Assembly: GCA_030220185.1 (NCBI GenBank)
Contig: JASPKZ010000425.1
Location: forward strand, 459,501 to 523,500
Direction of reading: 5' to 3'
DNA length: 64,000 bases
Source of the DNA: Diploptera punctata
Taxonomy: Eukaryota; Arthropoda; Insecta; Blattodea; Blaberidae
Part shown: positions 40,896 to 51,479 of the stretch, piece after piece
Layout of the letters: each line of letters begins with the position of its first letter
Numbering within the stretch: position 1 is the first letter of the stretch
The notes under the pieces: generated by a model
Databases searched by the model: none
Seen by the model: only the letters and a program-made list of their open reading frames with translations
Told to the model about the DNA's origin: nothing
Position numbers and translations under genes: made by a program

Positions 40896-42866
40896 TCAAC
40901 TGCGGAGGGCATCTTCAGTGGCGAGTGCTTCTAGGCGTGTTTCCTGGTCGGAAGCTCTACTTAGAGTGAACGCTGCGGGTGTTGTATTGATACTAGTGGT
41001 GGGAGCAGGGTGAGCGGGCGTGGCTCTTGCTGATTGGCTAATGGTCGTCTCCTTGTTGTCCCTAGTGTTGATGCATTTATTTTCTAGTGTACGGTACCAG
41101 GCCTTAGACAGTTTAATACCTTCCTCTTTTCTGTTAATATTTTCCTTATGCTTGTGTATTTCTATAGCCTCTCGATATAATCTAGGGAAATAATAGGAAG
41201 TTGTGGCTAAAACTTGTGTATCATCGAATAGAATCTGGTGTCCATTCATAATGGCATGTTCTGCTACAGCCGATTTATCCATTTCTCCTTGTCTGCAGTT
41301 TCTTTTGTGTTCTGATAAACGGGTGGCTATACTTCTTTTTGTGGTCCCTATGTATGGTTTACCACACGAACAAGGAAGTCGATATACGCCGCAAGTGGAG
41401 AGAGGTGGCCGAGGATCCTTAGCTGAGCGAAGGCAGTCTTCTATTTTTCTTGTAGGTCTGTAAACTGTTTTTATGTTGTATTTTTGTAGGAGTTTTCCGA
41501 TACGATCTGTGACTCTTTGTACATATGGTAAGTAGGCTATGCTGGTTGAGGGTGTGTTATCCATTCTGACGTGCTGTCTTCGTGGATGTATGGTTTGTCT
41601 TATTTCCTTGGATGTGTAGCCATTTTTCTGGAAACAATTGAACAGATGGTGTTGTTCTTGTTTAAGGTGTTGTGGTTGGCATAACTTAGTCGCTCTGTCG
41701 AACAGTGTCTTAATGACACCTCGCTTTTGTCTTGGATGGTGGTTAGAGTCTTTGTGCAGATATCGGTCTGTGTGTGTAGGTTTTCTGTAAACTGTATGTT
41801 GAATTTCCCCATTGCCAGTCCTTATTATTTGAACATCCAGGAAAGGAAGTCTTCCATTATCTTCTTTTTCCATAGTGAACTGTATTTTGTTGTGTCTGCT
41901 GTTAAGGTGTTGAAGGAAACGTTCCAATTCTTCACTGCCATGTCTCCATACTACGAATGTGTCATCAACATAGCGAAACCAATGTTCTGGAGACTTGGGA
42001 GCTGTTTTTAGTGCTTCTGTTTCGAATTTCTCCATGAAAAAATTCGCTACTACTGGGCTTAGAGGACTGCCCATGGCTACTCCGTCGGTCTGTTCATAGT
42101 AGCTGTTGTTCCATTGGAAGTAAGTAGTAGTTAGTACATGCCTGAATAAATTGGATATTTCTTCTGTGAAAATCTGTCTAATGTAGTCCATGGTCTCATT
42201 TACTGGCACCATGGTGAAAAGGGAAACCACATCGAAGCTAACCAGTATATCTTGAGATGTTACGTTTATATTCCGTAGTCTCTCAATGAAATGTGTCGAG
42301 TCTCTGACGTAGCTGTCCGTATTTCCAAGGAGTGGTTTCAGAAGTCCTGTAAGATGCTTTGCCAGTAAGTAGGTCGGAGAACCGATGGCACTGACAATTG
42401 GCCGGAGTGGAATGTTGTTCTTGTGTATTTTTGGAAGACCATAGAGTCTTGGAGGTGAGCTTCGGATACGCGTAATTTCTTCTTAATTCCTTCTGGCAAG
42501 GACGATTGCTTGATAAGATTGTTGGTTTTTCGAAGAATACCGGATGTAGGGTTTCGCTTGATAGGTTTGTATATATCTGGTGTCAGAATCTCTATTATTT
42601 TCTCTTTGTATTCATGTGTATTCATAACAACTGTAGAGTTTCCTTTATCGGCTGGTAAAATAGTGATATTATTATCATTATTTAAAGTTTTTAGCGCTAG
42701 TCTCTCCTTCTTAGTTAAATTGCTTTTCGGTGGTTGGGCGCGACGGAGTATTCTTGCAGCTTCATAACGAATTTCATCAGTTGTTTGCAAGGGGAGATTC
42801 TTGATGCTTGCCTCGATGTTAGAGATAATGTCCTCTACAGGTATTGATGTGGGTGTGATAGCGTAG
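40896..42866 (-). pseudogene. Penelope-like RT/GIY-YIG protein, left arm (frameshifted)
   Basis: The minus-strand twin of the right-arm protein. A single-base deletion at about 42456 (CTCACC where the right arm has CTCAACC) splits it into an N-terminal frame (to 42338) and a 444-codon frame (42230-40896). The second frame holds the polymerase and the endonuclease, identical to the last 444 residues of the right arm except one residue (Gln for Arg in LLQKYNIK). In the first frame I see three more differences (D/E for G, N for D, P for S). So the arms are very young and differ mainly by this frameshift. Confidence 0.9.
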
Positions 42867-42874
42867 GAGGCAAC

Positions 42875-44845
42875 TACGCTATCACACCCACATCAATACC
42901 TGTAGAGGACATTATCTCTAACATCGAGGCAAGCATCAAGAATCTCCCCTTGCAAACAACTGATGGAATTCGTTATGAAGCTGCAAGAATACTCCGTCGC
43001 GCCCAACCACCGAAAAGCAATTTAACTAAGAAGGAGAGACTAGCGCTAAAAACTTTAAATAATGATAATAATATCACTATTTTACCAGCCGATAAAGGAA
43101 ACTCTACAGTTGTTATGAATACACATGAATACAAAGAGAAAATAATAGAGATTCTGACACCAGATATATACAAACCTATCAAGCGAGACCCTACATCCGG
43201 TATTCTTCGAAAAACCAACAATCTTATCAAGCAATCGTCCTTGTCAGAAGGAATTAAGAAGAAATTACGCGTATCCGAAGCTCAACCTCCAAGACTCTAT
43301 GGTCTTCCAAAAATACACAAGAACAACATTCCACTCCGGCCAATTGTCAGTGCCATCGGTTCTCCGACCTACTTACTGGCAAAGCATCTTACAGGACTTC
43401 TGAAACCACTCCTTGGAAAAACGGACAGCTACATCAGAGACTCGACACATTTCATTGAGAGACTACGGAATATAAACGTAACATCTCAAGATATACTGGT
43501 TAGCTTCGATGTGGTTTCCCTTTTCACCATGGTGCCAGTAAATGAGACCATGGACTACATTAGACAGATTTTCACAGAAGAAATATCCAATTTATTCAGG
43601 CATGTACTAACTACTACTTACTTCCAATGGAACAACAGCTACTATGAACAGACCGACGGAGTAGCCATGGGCAGTCCTCTAAGCCCAGTAGTAGCGAATT
43701 TTTTCATGGAGAAATTCGAAACAGAAGCACTAAAAACAGCTCCCAAGTCTCCAGAACATTGGTTTCGCTATGTTGATGACACATTCGTAGTATGGAGACA
43801 TGGCAGTGAAGAATTGGAACGTTTCCTTCAACACCTTAACAGCAGACACAACAAAATACAGTTCACTATGGAAAAAGAAGATAATGGAAGACTTCCTTTC
43901 CTGGATGTTCAAATAATAAGGACTGGCAATGGGGAAATTCAACATACAGTTTACAGAAAACCTACACACACAGACCGATATCTGCACAAAGACTCTAACC
44001 ACCATCCAAGACAAAAGCGAGGTGTCATTAAGACACTGTTCGACAGAGCGACTAAGTTATGCCAACCACAACACCTTAAACAAGAACAACACCATCTGTT
44101 CAATTGTTTCCAGAAAAATGGCTACACATCCAAGGAAATAAGACAAACCATACATCCACGAAGACAGCACGTCAGAATGGATAACACACCCTCAACCAGC
44201 ATAGCCTACTTACCATATGTACAAAGAGTCACAGATCGTATCGGAAAACTCCTACGAAAATACAACATAAAAACAGTTTACAGACCTACAAGAAAAATAG
44301 AAGACTGCCTTCGCTCAGCTAAGGATCCTCGGCCACCTCTCTCCACTTGCGGCGTATATCGACTTCCTTGTTCGTGTGGTAAACCATACATAGGGACCAC
44401 AAAAAGAAGTATAGCCACCCGTTTATCAGAACACAAAAGAAACTGCAGACAAGGAGAAATGGATAAATCGGCTGTAGCAGAACATGCCATTATGAATGGA
44501 CACCAGATTCTATTCGATGATACACAAGTTTTAGCCACAACTTCCTATTATTTCCCTAGATTATATCGAGAGGCTATAGAAATACACAAGCATAAGGAAA
44601 ATATTAACAGAAAAGAGGAAGGTATTAAACTGTCTAAGGCCTGGTACCGTACACTAGAAAATAAATGCATCAACACTAGGGACAACAAGGAGACGACCAT
44701 TAGCCAATCAGCAAGAGCCACGCCCGCTCACCCTGCTCCCACCACTAGTATCAATACAACACCCGCAGCGTTCACTCTAAGTAGAGCTTCCGACCAGGAA
44801 ACACGCCTAGAAGCACTCGCCACTGAAGATGCCCTCCGCAGTTGA
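42875..44845 (+). CDS. Penelope-like reverse transcriptase with GIY-YIG endonuclease, right arm
   Basis: An uninterrupted frame of about 656 codons, open from the arm junction to a TGA at 44843-44845. It begins inside the protein (YAITPTSIPVEDIISNIEAS); TTG at 42950 is the first bacterial-type start, with no early ATG. Counting from 42950: ITILPADKGNSTVVMN (42-57, N-terminal Penelope motif), LYGLPKIHK (115-123), LVSFDVVSLF (183-192, first catalytic Asp), QTDGVAMGSPLSPVVANFF (234-252), FRYVDDTFVVW (272-282, catalytic YVDD), FLDVQI (about 310). Then a linker with HHPRQKRGVIKTLFDRA, and the GIY-YIG nuclease: CGVYRLPCSC (466-475), PYIGTTKRS with R...EHKR (478-497), and the REAIEIHKHKENINR helix with its Glu (545-560). 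Penelope-like elements use the nuclease to nick the target. N-terminus truncated; otherwise intact, so a recent relative was active. Confidence 0.92.
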   Translation, partial: YAITPTSIPVEDIISNIEASIKNLPLQTTDGIRYEAARILRRAQPPKSNLTKKERLALKTLNNDNNITILPADKGNSTVVMNTHEYKEKIIEILTPDIYKPIKRDPTSGILRKTNNLIKQSSLSEGIKKKLRVSEAQPPRLYGLPKIHKNNIPLRPIVSAIGSPTYLLAKHLTGLLKPLLGKTDSYIRDSTHFIERLRNINVTSQDILVSFDVVSLFTMVPVNETMDYIRQIFTEEISNLFRHVLTTTYFQWNNSYYEQTDGVAMGSPLSPVVANFFMEKFETEALKTAPKSPEHWFRYVDDTFVVWRHGSEELERFLQHLNSRHNKIQFTMEKEDNGRLPFLDVQIIRTGNGEIQHTVYRKPTHTDRYLHKDSNHHPRQKRGVIKTLFDRATKLCQPQHLKQEQHHLFNCFQKNGYTSKEIRQTIHPRRQHVRMDNTPSTSIAYLPYVQRVTDRIGKLLRKYNIKTVYRPTRKIEDCLRSAKDPRPPLSTCGVYRLPCSCGKPYIGTTKRSIATRLSEHKRNCRQGEMDKSAVAEHAIMNGHQILFDDTQVLATTSYYFPRLYREAIEIHKHKENINRKEEGIKLSKAWYRTLENKCINTRDNKETTISQSARATPAHPAPTTSINTTPAAFTLSRASDQETRLEALATEDALRS

Positions 44846-44853
44846 GGGCGAAA
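44823..44853 (+). ncRNA. hammerhead-like motif in Penelope 3' region, right arm
   Basis: CTGAAGA, one T, a 6-bp hairpin GCCCTC/GAGGGC, then GAAAC. CUGANGA...GAAA is the hammerhead ribozyme core, and Penelope-like elements are known to carry such ribozymes. Here an extra U follows CUGAAGA and I could not find a convincing stem I, so activity is doubtful. The same motif lies at 40888-40918 (-) and, changed, at 59284-59314 (-). It overlaps the stop codon of the ORF. Confidence 0.35.
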
Positions 44854-44967
44854 CGTCTGGTATCAACACCAACTATGGACCACGGCCACAGAACCCGGAA
44901 TCACTCAACATCATGATTACCGGCCGTGAAAGCCTGCATTCAACAATTGCAACATAGCATGTAAATG

Positions 44968-45045
44968 TGTGGGGCACGCCGTGGCGAAGTTGGTGAAGGC
45001 AAATACGCTAAGCCGGAAGGTACATTCCAGTAATGTACGGAAGAA
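44968..45045 (+). mobile_element. SINE-C head fragment
   Basis: 'ggggcacgccgtggcgaagt' and 'aatacgctaagccggaaggt' match the tRNA-like start of SINE-C; the body is absent. Confidence 0.6.
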
Positions 45046-45049
45046 CGCA

Positions 45050-45876
45050 TTCTTGCCTTTCGTCAAACTTGATAATTTATGCGACATATTATTGATTAAT
45101 CTGACAACTGATCTATCTGACAGACTACAGCGTGCTCATAATGCGTGCATTCGATTTATATTCAATCTCCGTCGTTATGACCACGTGTCTCCTTCATTTC
45201 AGCCCTTATCATGGCTACGCCTAAAATGACAGAAGAACTTTACATTTACATACCATTCTATTCCAAATTGTGCACACATATTTACCAAGTTATTTAACAA
45301 CACGTTTTCAAAATTTATCGGCTCATCACAATTTAGAAACAAGATCACAAGACTCTTTTTTTTTTTTTACTTTTGATACCACAGCACAGGACATGTCTAT
45401 ACTCTGGATCTTACACAATACATATGACTAGAGCATGGAACTCACTTCCCAATCATGTCAGGGACTGTCAATCGCTATCGTTATTTAAATACAAATTAAC
45501 TGATATTTTAAGTTCGACACAATGAAAACATTAACTGCATAACAACTATATAGAGCATTCTATAAATAAACATCTAGGAAGCTACTTACTTTATTTTATA
45601 TCATTTTAATTTTATTATATTCTATGTTTTTGTTAGTATTAGCTAGTATTAGATCATATCAACCCTTGTTACGGCAGGGGTATATTTATTAGTTCGATTC
45701 AGCCCTTCTTTTGGGGCAGAATTAAACACTTTTCTTCATTGTATTTTGTTTAGTCTGCATTTTAATAATATTTTAAAACTGTAATATATATGTAATTTTT
45801 TGTATAATTCTATTAATCGCTGGTTGAGTGGAATAGAAGGCCTTATGGCCTTAACTCTGCCAGCTAAAATAAAGTA
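45050..45876 (+). pseudogene. LINE-F (CR1/jockey-type) 3' end
   Basis: Plus-strand coding: LTTDLSDRLQRAHNACIRFI, FNLRRYDHVSPSFQPLSWLR, then stops and frameshifts with recognisable remnants up to 45520 (for example MELTSQSCQGLS from 'W N.LP...R.C.S', and FKYKL-like). 'QRAHNACIRFIFNLRR.DH.SP....L.WL....R' is a widespread C-terminal signature of CR1/jockey-type LINEs in insects. The 3' end reads GGCCTTATGGCCTTAACTCT, 'gccagctaaaataaag', then (TAT)n. Frame heavily damaged. Confidence 0.8.
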
Positions 45877-45933
45877 TTATTATTATTATTACTATTATTA
45901 TTATTATTATTATTATTACTATTACTATTATTA

Positions 45934-46009
<76 letters not shown>

Positions 46010-46010
46010 T
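45877..46010. repeat. (TAT)n microsatellite
   Basis: About 130 bp of TAT triplets, the expanded tail of LINE-F; poly-Tyr and poly-Ile frames across it are not genes. Confidence 0.95.
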
Positions 46011-46195
46011 ATTGGAAAACATTGGAATGGTGTCCACCTGGAAGAAGGAGGAGAGGAAGACTTCGAAACTCGTGGATGCAGGAAATAAGAATTGGAATGA
46101 GAGCAAGGGGACTGGAGGACATGGATTGGATGGAGAGAGACGAGTGGAGAAGAAAAATAAAACTTTAGGCACAGAAAGATGTGTAAACATTAAAA
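46011..46195 (+). pseudogene. LINE-D 3' end
   Basis: The last ~60 codons of LINE-D ORF2: KTLEWCPPGRRRRGRLRNSW, MQEIRIGMRARGLEDMDWME, RDEWRRKIKL, a stop, then the common 3' end (cacagaaagatgtgtaaaca). Reading frame intact but truncated at the microsatellite, into which it probably inserted. Confidence 0.75.
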
Positions 46196-47093
46196 TTCTG
46201 TATATAAATTAAAAAAAAAATATTATTATTATTACTTCAAAGTATTGAATTGTAGCCCATATTCGGAGACATTAAAGCCGGTATTCAAGAACCAAACATT
46301 CCGCGAAGAGCGACTCTCAGCTCGTCTCTCCGTGGTTAATTAAGTGGGTCATACAGAACCTACTCTAACTGGCTCACTCTATTCAACATCATGTGCTAAC
46401 AAGATACTTTTAAAAAAAAAGCTTCAGGGAATACATTGAAATATGAGAGTCTCAGCTTAAGGAAGACGGAGATGGCATGACCTAGAGAGCTTGGTTCTAT
46501 AAGTTATTGGATCTGACATAACTGTAGCTATGTTAACATAGAAGGAAGTGACGTTTATTCAAATAGAACTGGTGCTTACTTATGATCTAGTCTATGCTAT
46601 TTAATTCAATCTAAACTATGAATGAAATAACATATAAACAGCACACTTACAATTCGACTGTTGTCAATGAGCAATTTATTTATAATTATATATAAACATT
46701 GATCAGCACCTGCTCCATGCATTCATCAACAGTTCAAAATAAATAGGCCTCACAGGCAACAAATAAATCGGGGAAAAAAGAGTTAGTTCAGAGCTACGAG
46801 AAATTATATAATTGAAGAAAAATATTGCCTTGTACAAGCCACTAATTTCTGTTTATGTTCTCAAGAAATGTTATTGTCTTTAAATATACGATTACCATTG
46901 AAAATTGTATCACTATCTCTTTTATTTACCGTATACAACATGCTTTTATTAATATTGTTTTAACTCTGCAATTTAGAAATTTAGGATATATTTTTTTCAG
47001 ATGATTGCCACGTGTTGAAACCTCCGTCTTGATAATAATTATCGTATATAATTTTCATAGTGTTGTAATCATACCATACTACAACTACTACTA
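46196..47093. other. no gene recognised
   Basis: AT-rich; no supported coding region. Confidence 0.4.
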
Positions 47094-47595
47094 CAATGGA
47101 GCAGCCCAATGTTGACCTTAGCCCCTCCTCTGTTTGGAGTTACTAGACCAAGTAAATTTACTTACACCTATTTCCACACAGATGTCATGAATGGTATGCG
47201 GTAAACATACTGACCCAATGAGACATCTAGTAGGCAACTAAGGTATTACTAGGATGACGAGGTTGGTAAATTTGATTAAGATGCCATTTTATTCAGGCTT
47301 AAGGATCTTTTATGTGCCTAAATCGTCATAATGTAGACCCAAGGCTGAAAGCCCTTCACGAAGGACTTGATCCTTGGATATTTCCGTCCAAAAAAATACA
47401 TCGACCCCGGTCGGGGGCTGTAAATTTTATATCTACAGTTATTAATATAAAACCTATTAGTATAAAGCCGGAACGGATCCCACTATTTGTTTGAGCAGTA
47501 GGAATTACTGCTTTACTCTTACTACTTCGGGTTTCCCTCGCGACCCTCGAGACCACAGGTAAGGAGCATAACAACTAGTCCACTGTGGCCCACCA
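47094..47595 (-). mobile_element. SINE-B copy with an internal insert
   Basis: Matches 5151-5545 ('gtagcaacta...', 'ggtaaacatactgacccaat', 'aggacttgatccttggatat'). Between 'cgaccccggtcgggg' and 'ttccctcgcgaccctcgaga' about 110 bp of unrelated sequence (47415-47530) separate the B-box region from the head. Confidence 0.75.
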
Positions 47596-48105
47596 TCTTA
47601 CCAAAACACCTGCGACTTCCAAGTTCTTGACAGAAGATGATTGCAACTCATTTTAATTTTTTTCATCGCTTTTTCTCAGACTTGTGTCGCTATCGTTTAT
47701 AATTATATGTTATAGATATGAAATTTTCCATTTTAATAAGTGATTGTATTTTTTGACGTTAAGAGAAACGAAAAAAAAAATCGAAGTAATCGTCTTTTAC
47801 GTCAAAGCCATCTTCATAAACCAAACAGCAATTTATTAACAATGCCGACCCATCTGATGCTTCAATAAGGTATACAAAAAAAATTCGTCGAACAACTGTA
47901 CATGCACAGTGCATCGTCTCATCTGGCATACTGACAGGGGCATGTTTAAATCAGCATAGTAGGCCTACTTCCAGAAGCATCACCTGACAACTACAGATAG
48001 AACAGCAACAAGAACTGAAGAGGTAAAAAAAATTTTTAAATGCACATGCTACCATAATTGTTTGAATAATTGTAATAATCTGAAATGTTCACACATTATA
48101 TTTAA
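47596..48105. other. no gene recognised
   Basis: AT-rich; no supported coding region. Confidence 0.4.
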
Positions 48106-48107
48106 AT

Positions 48108-48560
48108 AAATAATAGTTTTGAAAAACTAAAAGAACACGCTTTATTAGAAAACTAAAAAATGAAAAATAATTTTAATTTCCAATACTCTTGGGATAAAAT
48201 AAAGTGGTCAACAAAAAATCATCTCCAACACATACAGAATAAAATTAGAGTTATCAACAAAAAGAAAATAATTTTACCATCAAAAGCGTGGGATGCTTTT
48301 TATGATTTTTACATTTTCTTCTTAGAGAACTTACTTTAACCAATATCTGTTTATTATCAAATATATTAATTGATATAGAGCACCCCACGCTTTTGATGGT
48401 AAAATTATTTTCTTTTTGTTGATAACTCTAATTTTATTCTGTATGTGTTGGAGATGATTTTTTTGTTGACCACTTTATTTTATCCCAAGCGTATTGGAAA
48501 TTAAAATTATTTTTCATTTTTTAGTTTTCTAATAAAGCGTGTTCTTTTAGTTTTTCAAAA
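48108..48560. repeat. foldback segment of composite repeat, copy 3, loop inverted
   Basis: Arms about 48121-48291 and 48379-48555. The loop (about 48292-48378) runs opposite to the loops of copies 1 and 2 (here 'tatgatttttacattttctt' first and 'aattgatatagagcac' last), while the flanking tRNA-like gene keeps the same orientation. Confidence 0.85.
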
Positions 48561-48676
48561 CTATTATTTATTTTTTATTTTTAATATTTTACAGAATAAG
48601 ATAAAAATGTAAATATCTTTAAATTCGATACTATTGTAGTATGAGCTAAAAGTAATACTCTTCTATAAAAAAAAAA

Positions 48677-48769
48677 CCCTCCCAGCCGGATTTGAACCAG
48701 CGACGTATGGATTACTGAAATTATATACCACTAAGAGTTCACTGCTCTACCAACTGAGCTCTTAAACGA
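48677..48769 (-). pseudogene. tRNA-Tyr-like gene, copy 3
   Basis: On the minus strand: GCTCAGTTGGTAGAGC D arm, intron with TTTCAG before AATCCAT, T arm GCTGGTTCAAATCCGGC (perfect B box), then TTTTTTTTT. The 5' acceptor side (GTTTAAGA) no longer pairs with the 3' side (TGGGAGG), so it is not a working tRNA gene. Confidence 0.65.
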
Positions 48770-48830
48770 TTGACTAAAAACTAGACAAGTCCGCAACCTA
48801 TTATACCAGTTTTCATTTTTTTGATTTTCG

Positions 48831-49490
48831 GATGATTCTGGTCAGGATTTTAGAAACAAAATATGAAATTATTGTATTGTCACGGGTCCTCTAAACGCAT
48901 ACAAAGTTTCAAGTCGATCCAATGTTTCTAAGTGGGTGAAAATCGCGTTGAAAGATTCCGTTACATTGATACAAAAACACTCTTTTTGATTTTCTGATGA
49001 TTATGGCCAGGATTTTAGAAAATAAATATGAAATTATTGTATTGTCACGGATCCTCTACAAGTATACAAAGTTTCAAGACGATCCAATGTTTCTAAGTGG
49101 GTGAAAATCGCTTTGAAAAATTCCGTTACATTGATACAAAACACTTTGATTTTCTGATGATTATGGCCAGGATTTTAGAAAATAAAATACAAAATTATTG
49201 TATTGTCACGGGTCCTCTACAAGTATACAAAGTTTCAAGTCGATCCAATGTTTCTAAGTGGGTGAAAATCGCGTTGAAAGATTCCGTTACATTGATATAA
49301 AAACACTTTTTTTGATTTTCTGACGATTATGGCCAGGATTTTAGAAAATAAATATGAAATTATTGTATTGTCACGGGTCCTCTACAAGTATACAAAGTTT
49401 CAAGTAGATCCGATGATTTTAAGTGGGTGAAAATCGCGTTGAAAGATTCCGTTACATAGATAGATAGATAGATACAGGTCAAGCTAATAT
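48831..49490. repeat. ~163-bp tandem repeat, 4 units (composite repeat, copy 3)
   Basis: The anchor GATGATTATGGCCAGGATTT or close variants start at 48831, 48996, 49156 and 49322, so periods are 165, 160 and 166 bp. Each unit also has AGTTTCAAGTCGATCCAATG and GTGGGTGAAAATCGCGTTGA. The last unit ends in (TAGA)n and CAGGTCAAGCTAATATAAAGC, like copies 1 and 2. Confidence 0.9.
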
Positions 49491-50397
49491 AAAGCGCGTA
49501 ATAAAGAGAAGCCTGGATGCCATGCCAATATAGAGTCATCCGAAAGCCAAACTTGGCAAGATCCCGCGTAATCGACTATTCCGACTGAGGTTTTAAGCGG
49601 TTTCCCTCAATCCAAAGAGCAAATGCTGGAATAGAACCCCAAAAGGTCCGCTTCTGACTTCACTCTGCTAATTAACTTCAATTTTGAATTCAAAATGTAA
49701 ACCGGGGCTAATGTATTTTATAGGAACCCGGGGTTCTACCTATTAGGGAGGACCAAAATGGATCACTCATCGCCAACACTTAAGTGATGGCCGCAGAGCT
49801 TTCCATCTATCTATCTAGAAGATTAACGGGTGACTACAGAAGATTATAGTTGAACGAATGTCACAAGTACAATAAAGGGCATATAAATGATCCCTAATGG
49901 TGTGAATGTGTTTGAGCCCAAATAGTTTACTTATTACTTACATCAAGGTAAATATAATTAACAAATATTTAAAATATTATCTTTCTAACCATCCTTGAAC
50001 TCTAAGATCTACATAATTTGCACCAACATAAAGATATAAAATTTTAAATGAGTAATATTTATATGTAAAAACAATGGGAAGGTCAAAAAAAGGGTATATT
50101 ACAATGGTTTTTCTGAAATATACATAATATATTTATTTCAATGTTTAGTTTAGTTATTTGAAGAGATAAAACATAAATAATAAGCAAAATAGTAAAATCA
50201 AAGAGCGTCTGCTTACAGATTTTGTTCCCTAACAGCGGAGAAATTGACTAATTAAGTTTCCCTTAAAATTAATAATGAAACAAATAACGGGGAAAAATTG
50301 CCTAGGGCGTAGATTTTCATTGGACTATCAATTAATCTTTACCTTGGCTTAGGATAGGACTATAGTGTATGGCAAGGTATAAGACATATGAAGGGCT
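49491..50397. other. no gene recognised
   Basis: 49500-49800 is somewhat GC-richer and may be an unknown repeat; the rest is AT-rich. No supported coding. Confidence 0.35.
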
Positions 50398-50399
50398 TA

Positions 50400-50559
50400 G
50401 AATAGCAAGGGCGTATCAACAAAAATCACTTCAGAACACAATATATAACTTCTTCACATTGACAGAAATGATACGTCACGCGATATAGAGAAAATGTTTA
50501 TGAAACTTTAAATACGTTTTTCTCAAAACTAATCTTTTGCGTATACGCCCTTGCTATTC
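50400..50559. mobile_element. 160-bp MITE
   Basis: Perfect 17-bp inverted termini GAATAGCAAGGGCGTAT, each flanked by TA (50398-50399, 50560-50561). A TA target suggests the Tc1/mariner group. One copy in the window. Confidence 0.7.
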
Positions 50560-50561
50560 TA

Positions 50562-51479
50562 AGTGCCTCATATGAAGGCTGGCTATGTTTAAGCTGTTTC
50601 ATCAGCAAATATCTGCTTTAATGGGTGATCCCGAAATCCATTAAAGTGATTCTTTCCTGAAAAAGCAGCATCAACATAGCTTGCCTATGTATGCCTTAAA
50701 CCGTTGCACTCACTATAGTGCTTACTATGCTCGCCTCTGGTTACGAGTATATTGAACTCGGTCAGAGTCGACAGATTTTCAAGGGTTAAAAAATCCGGTA
50801 TGGATTCCTTCAGAAGGGAAGTATAACTGTAGATATCATGTCATAGATTTACGGACGTCAAAAAACTTTAAGCTTCATATAAGAGGGCTATGTACAATGT
50901 ATGTTCTTAAAAAATGAATGGCGACTCCAATGACATGAGTATTAAAGAGCGCAATTACATAAAATGAAGGAGATTTTATAAAATTTGAATGGATAAATCA
51001 AATTAATTAACAATTTTATGTATGACGTGAAATGATAATTAACTACACTTCAGACGATGTCGGAAACATTATTTCACAAGTTATGTAAGAGAAAAACGAA
51101 TTTTGAATTTAAGCCATGGAAAATAATTTATAAATTCTAGTTAAAACTGCTCATAAATAATGTGGACAGATAATACACACAAGGTTAGAAAGTTTATTTG
51201 CACGGGAAAACATACAAAGGCACATGGTATGTGTACTGTATTTTATATACGTGTGGAGGGTGAAGAGGGAGAGTTGTTTTAATTGAAAAACTTGCCTCAA
51301 GATATAGCATGAAATTAATTAAAATTCATGATCGGACGCAGTTATGCAAAAGGGAGCAAACCCATATAATTCAAGTTTTGAGATACGACTTTTAAGGTTA
51401 ACAATTTTATAAATCAGTTAGGCTGAGGCTTATTTTTCTTCTTGTTATTAATAATTTGAGGATTTTCATCCTATTTATT
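50562..51479. other. no gene recognised
   Basis: No supported coding or repeat. Confidence 0.4.

Larger units (their letters stand above)
40830..44944. mobile_element. head-to-head pair of Penelope-like elements
   Basis: Left arm 40830-42866 (minus) and right arm 42874-44944 (plus) are nearly identical inverted copies of one 5'-truncated Penelope-like element, joined at their 5' ends with 7 bases (GAGGCAA) between. The 3' ends face outward. The unit is flanked by an exact 12-bp duplication, AATTGCAACATA (40818-40829 and 44945-44956). The left arm ends 33 bp earlier at its 3' end than the right arm (which runs on through CGGCCGTGAAAGCCTGCATT). Both arms stop at the same 5' point to within the 7-bp spacer. 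Confidence 0.9.

Noticed and set aside
41203..42767. Plus-strand open frames across the left Penelope arm, and their mirror images at 42973-44538
   Set aside because: They are antisense shadows of the RT/GIY-YIG gene and occur in both arms only because the arms are copies.
44823..44853. Confident call of an active hammerhead ribozyme
   Set aside because: An extra base after CUGAAGA and no clear stem I; kept only as a low-confidence motif.
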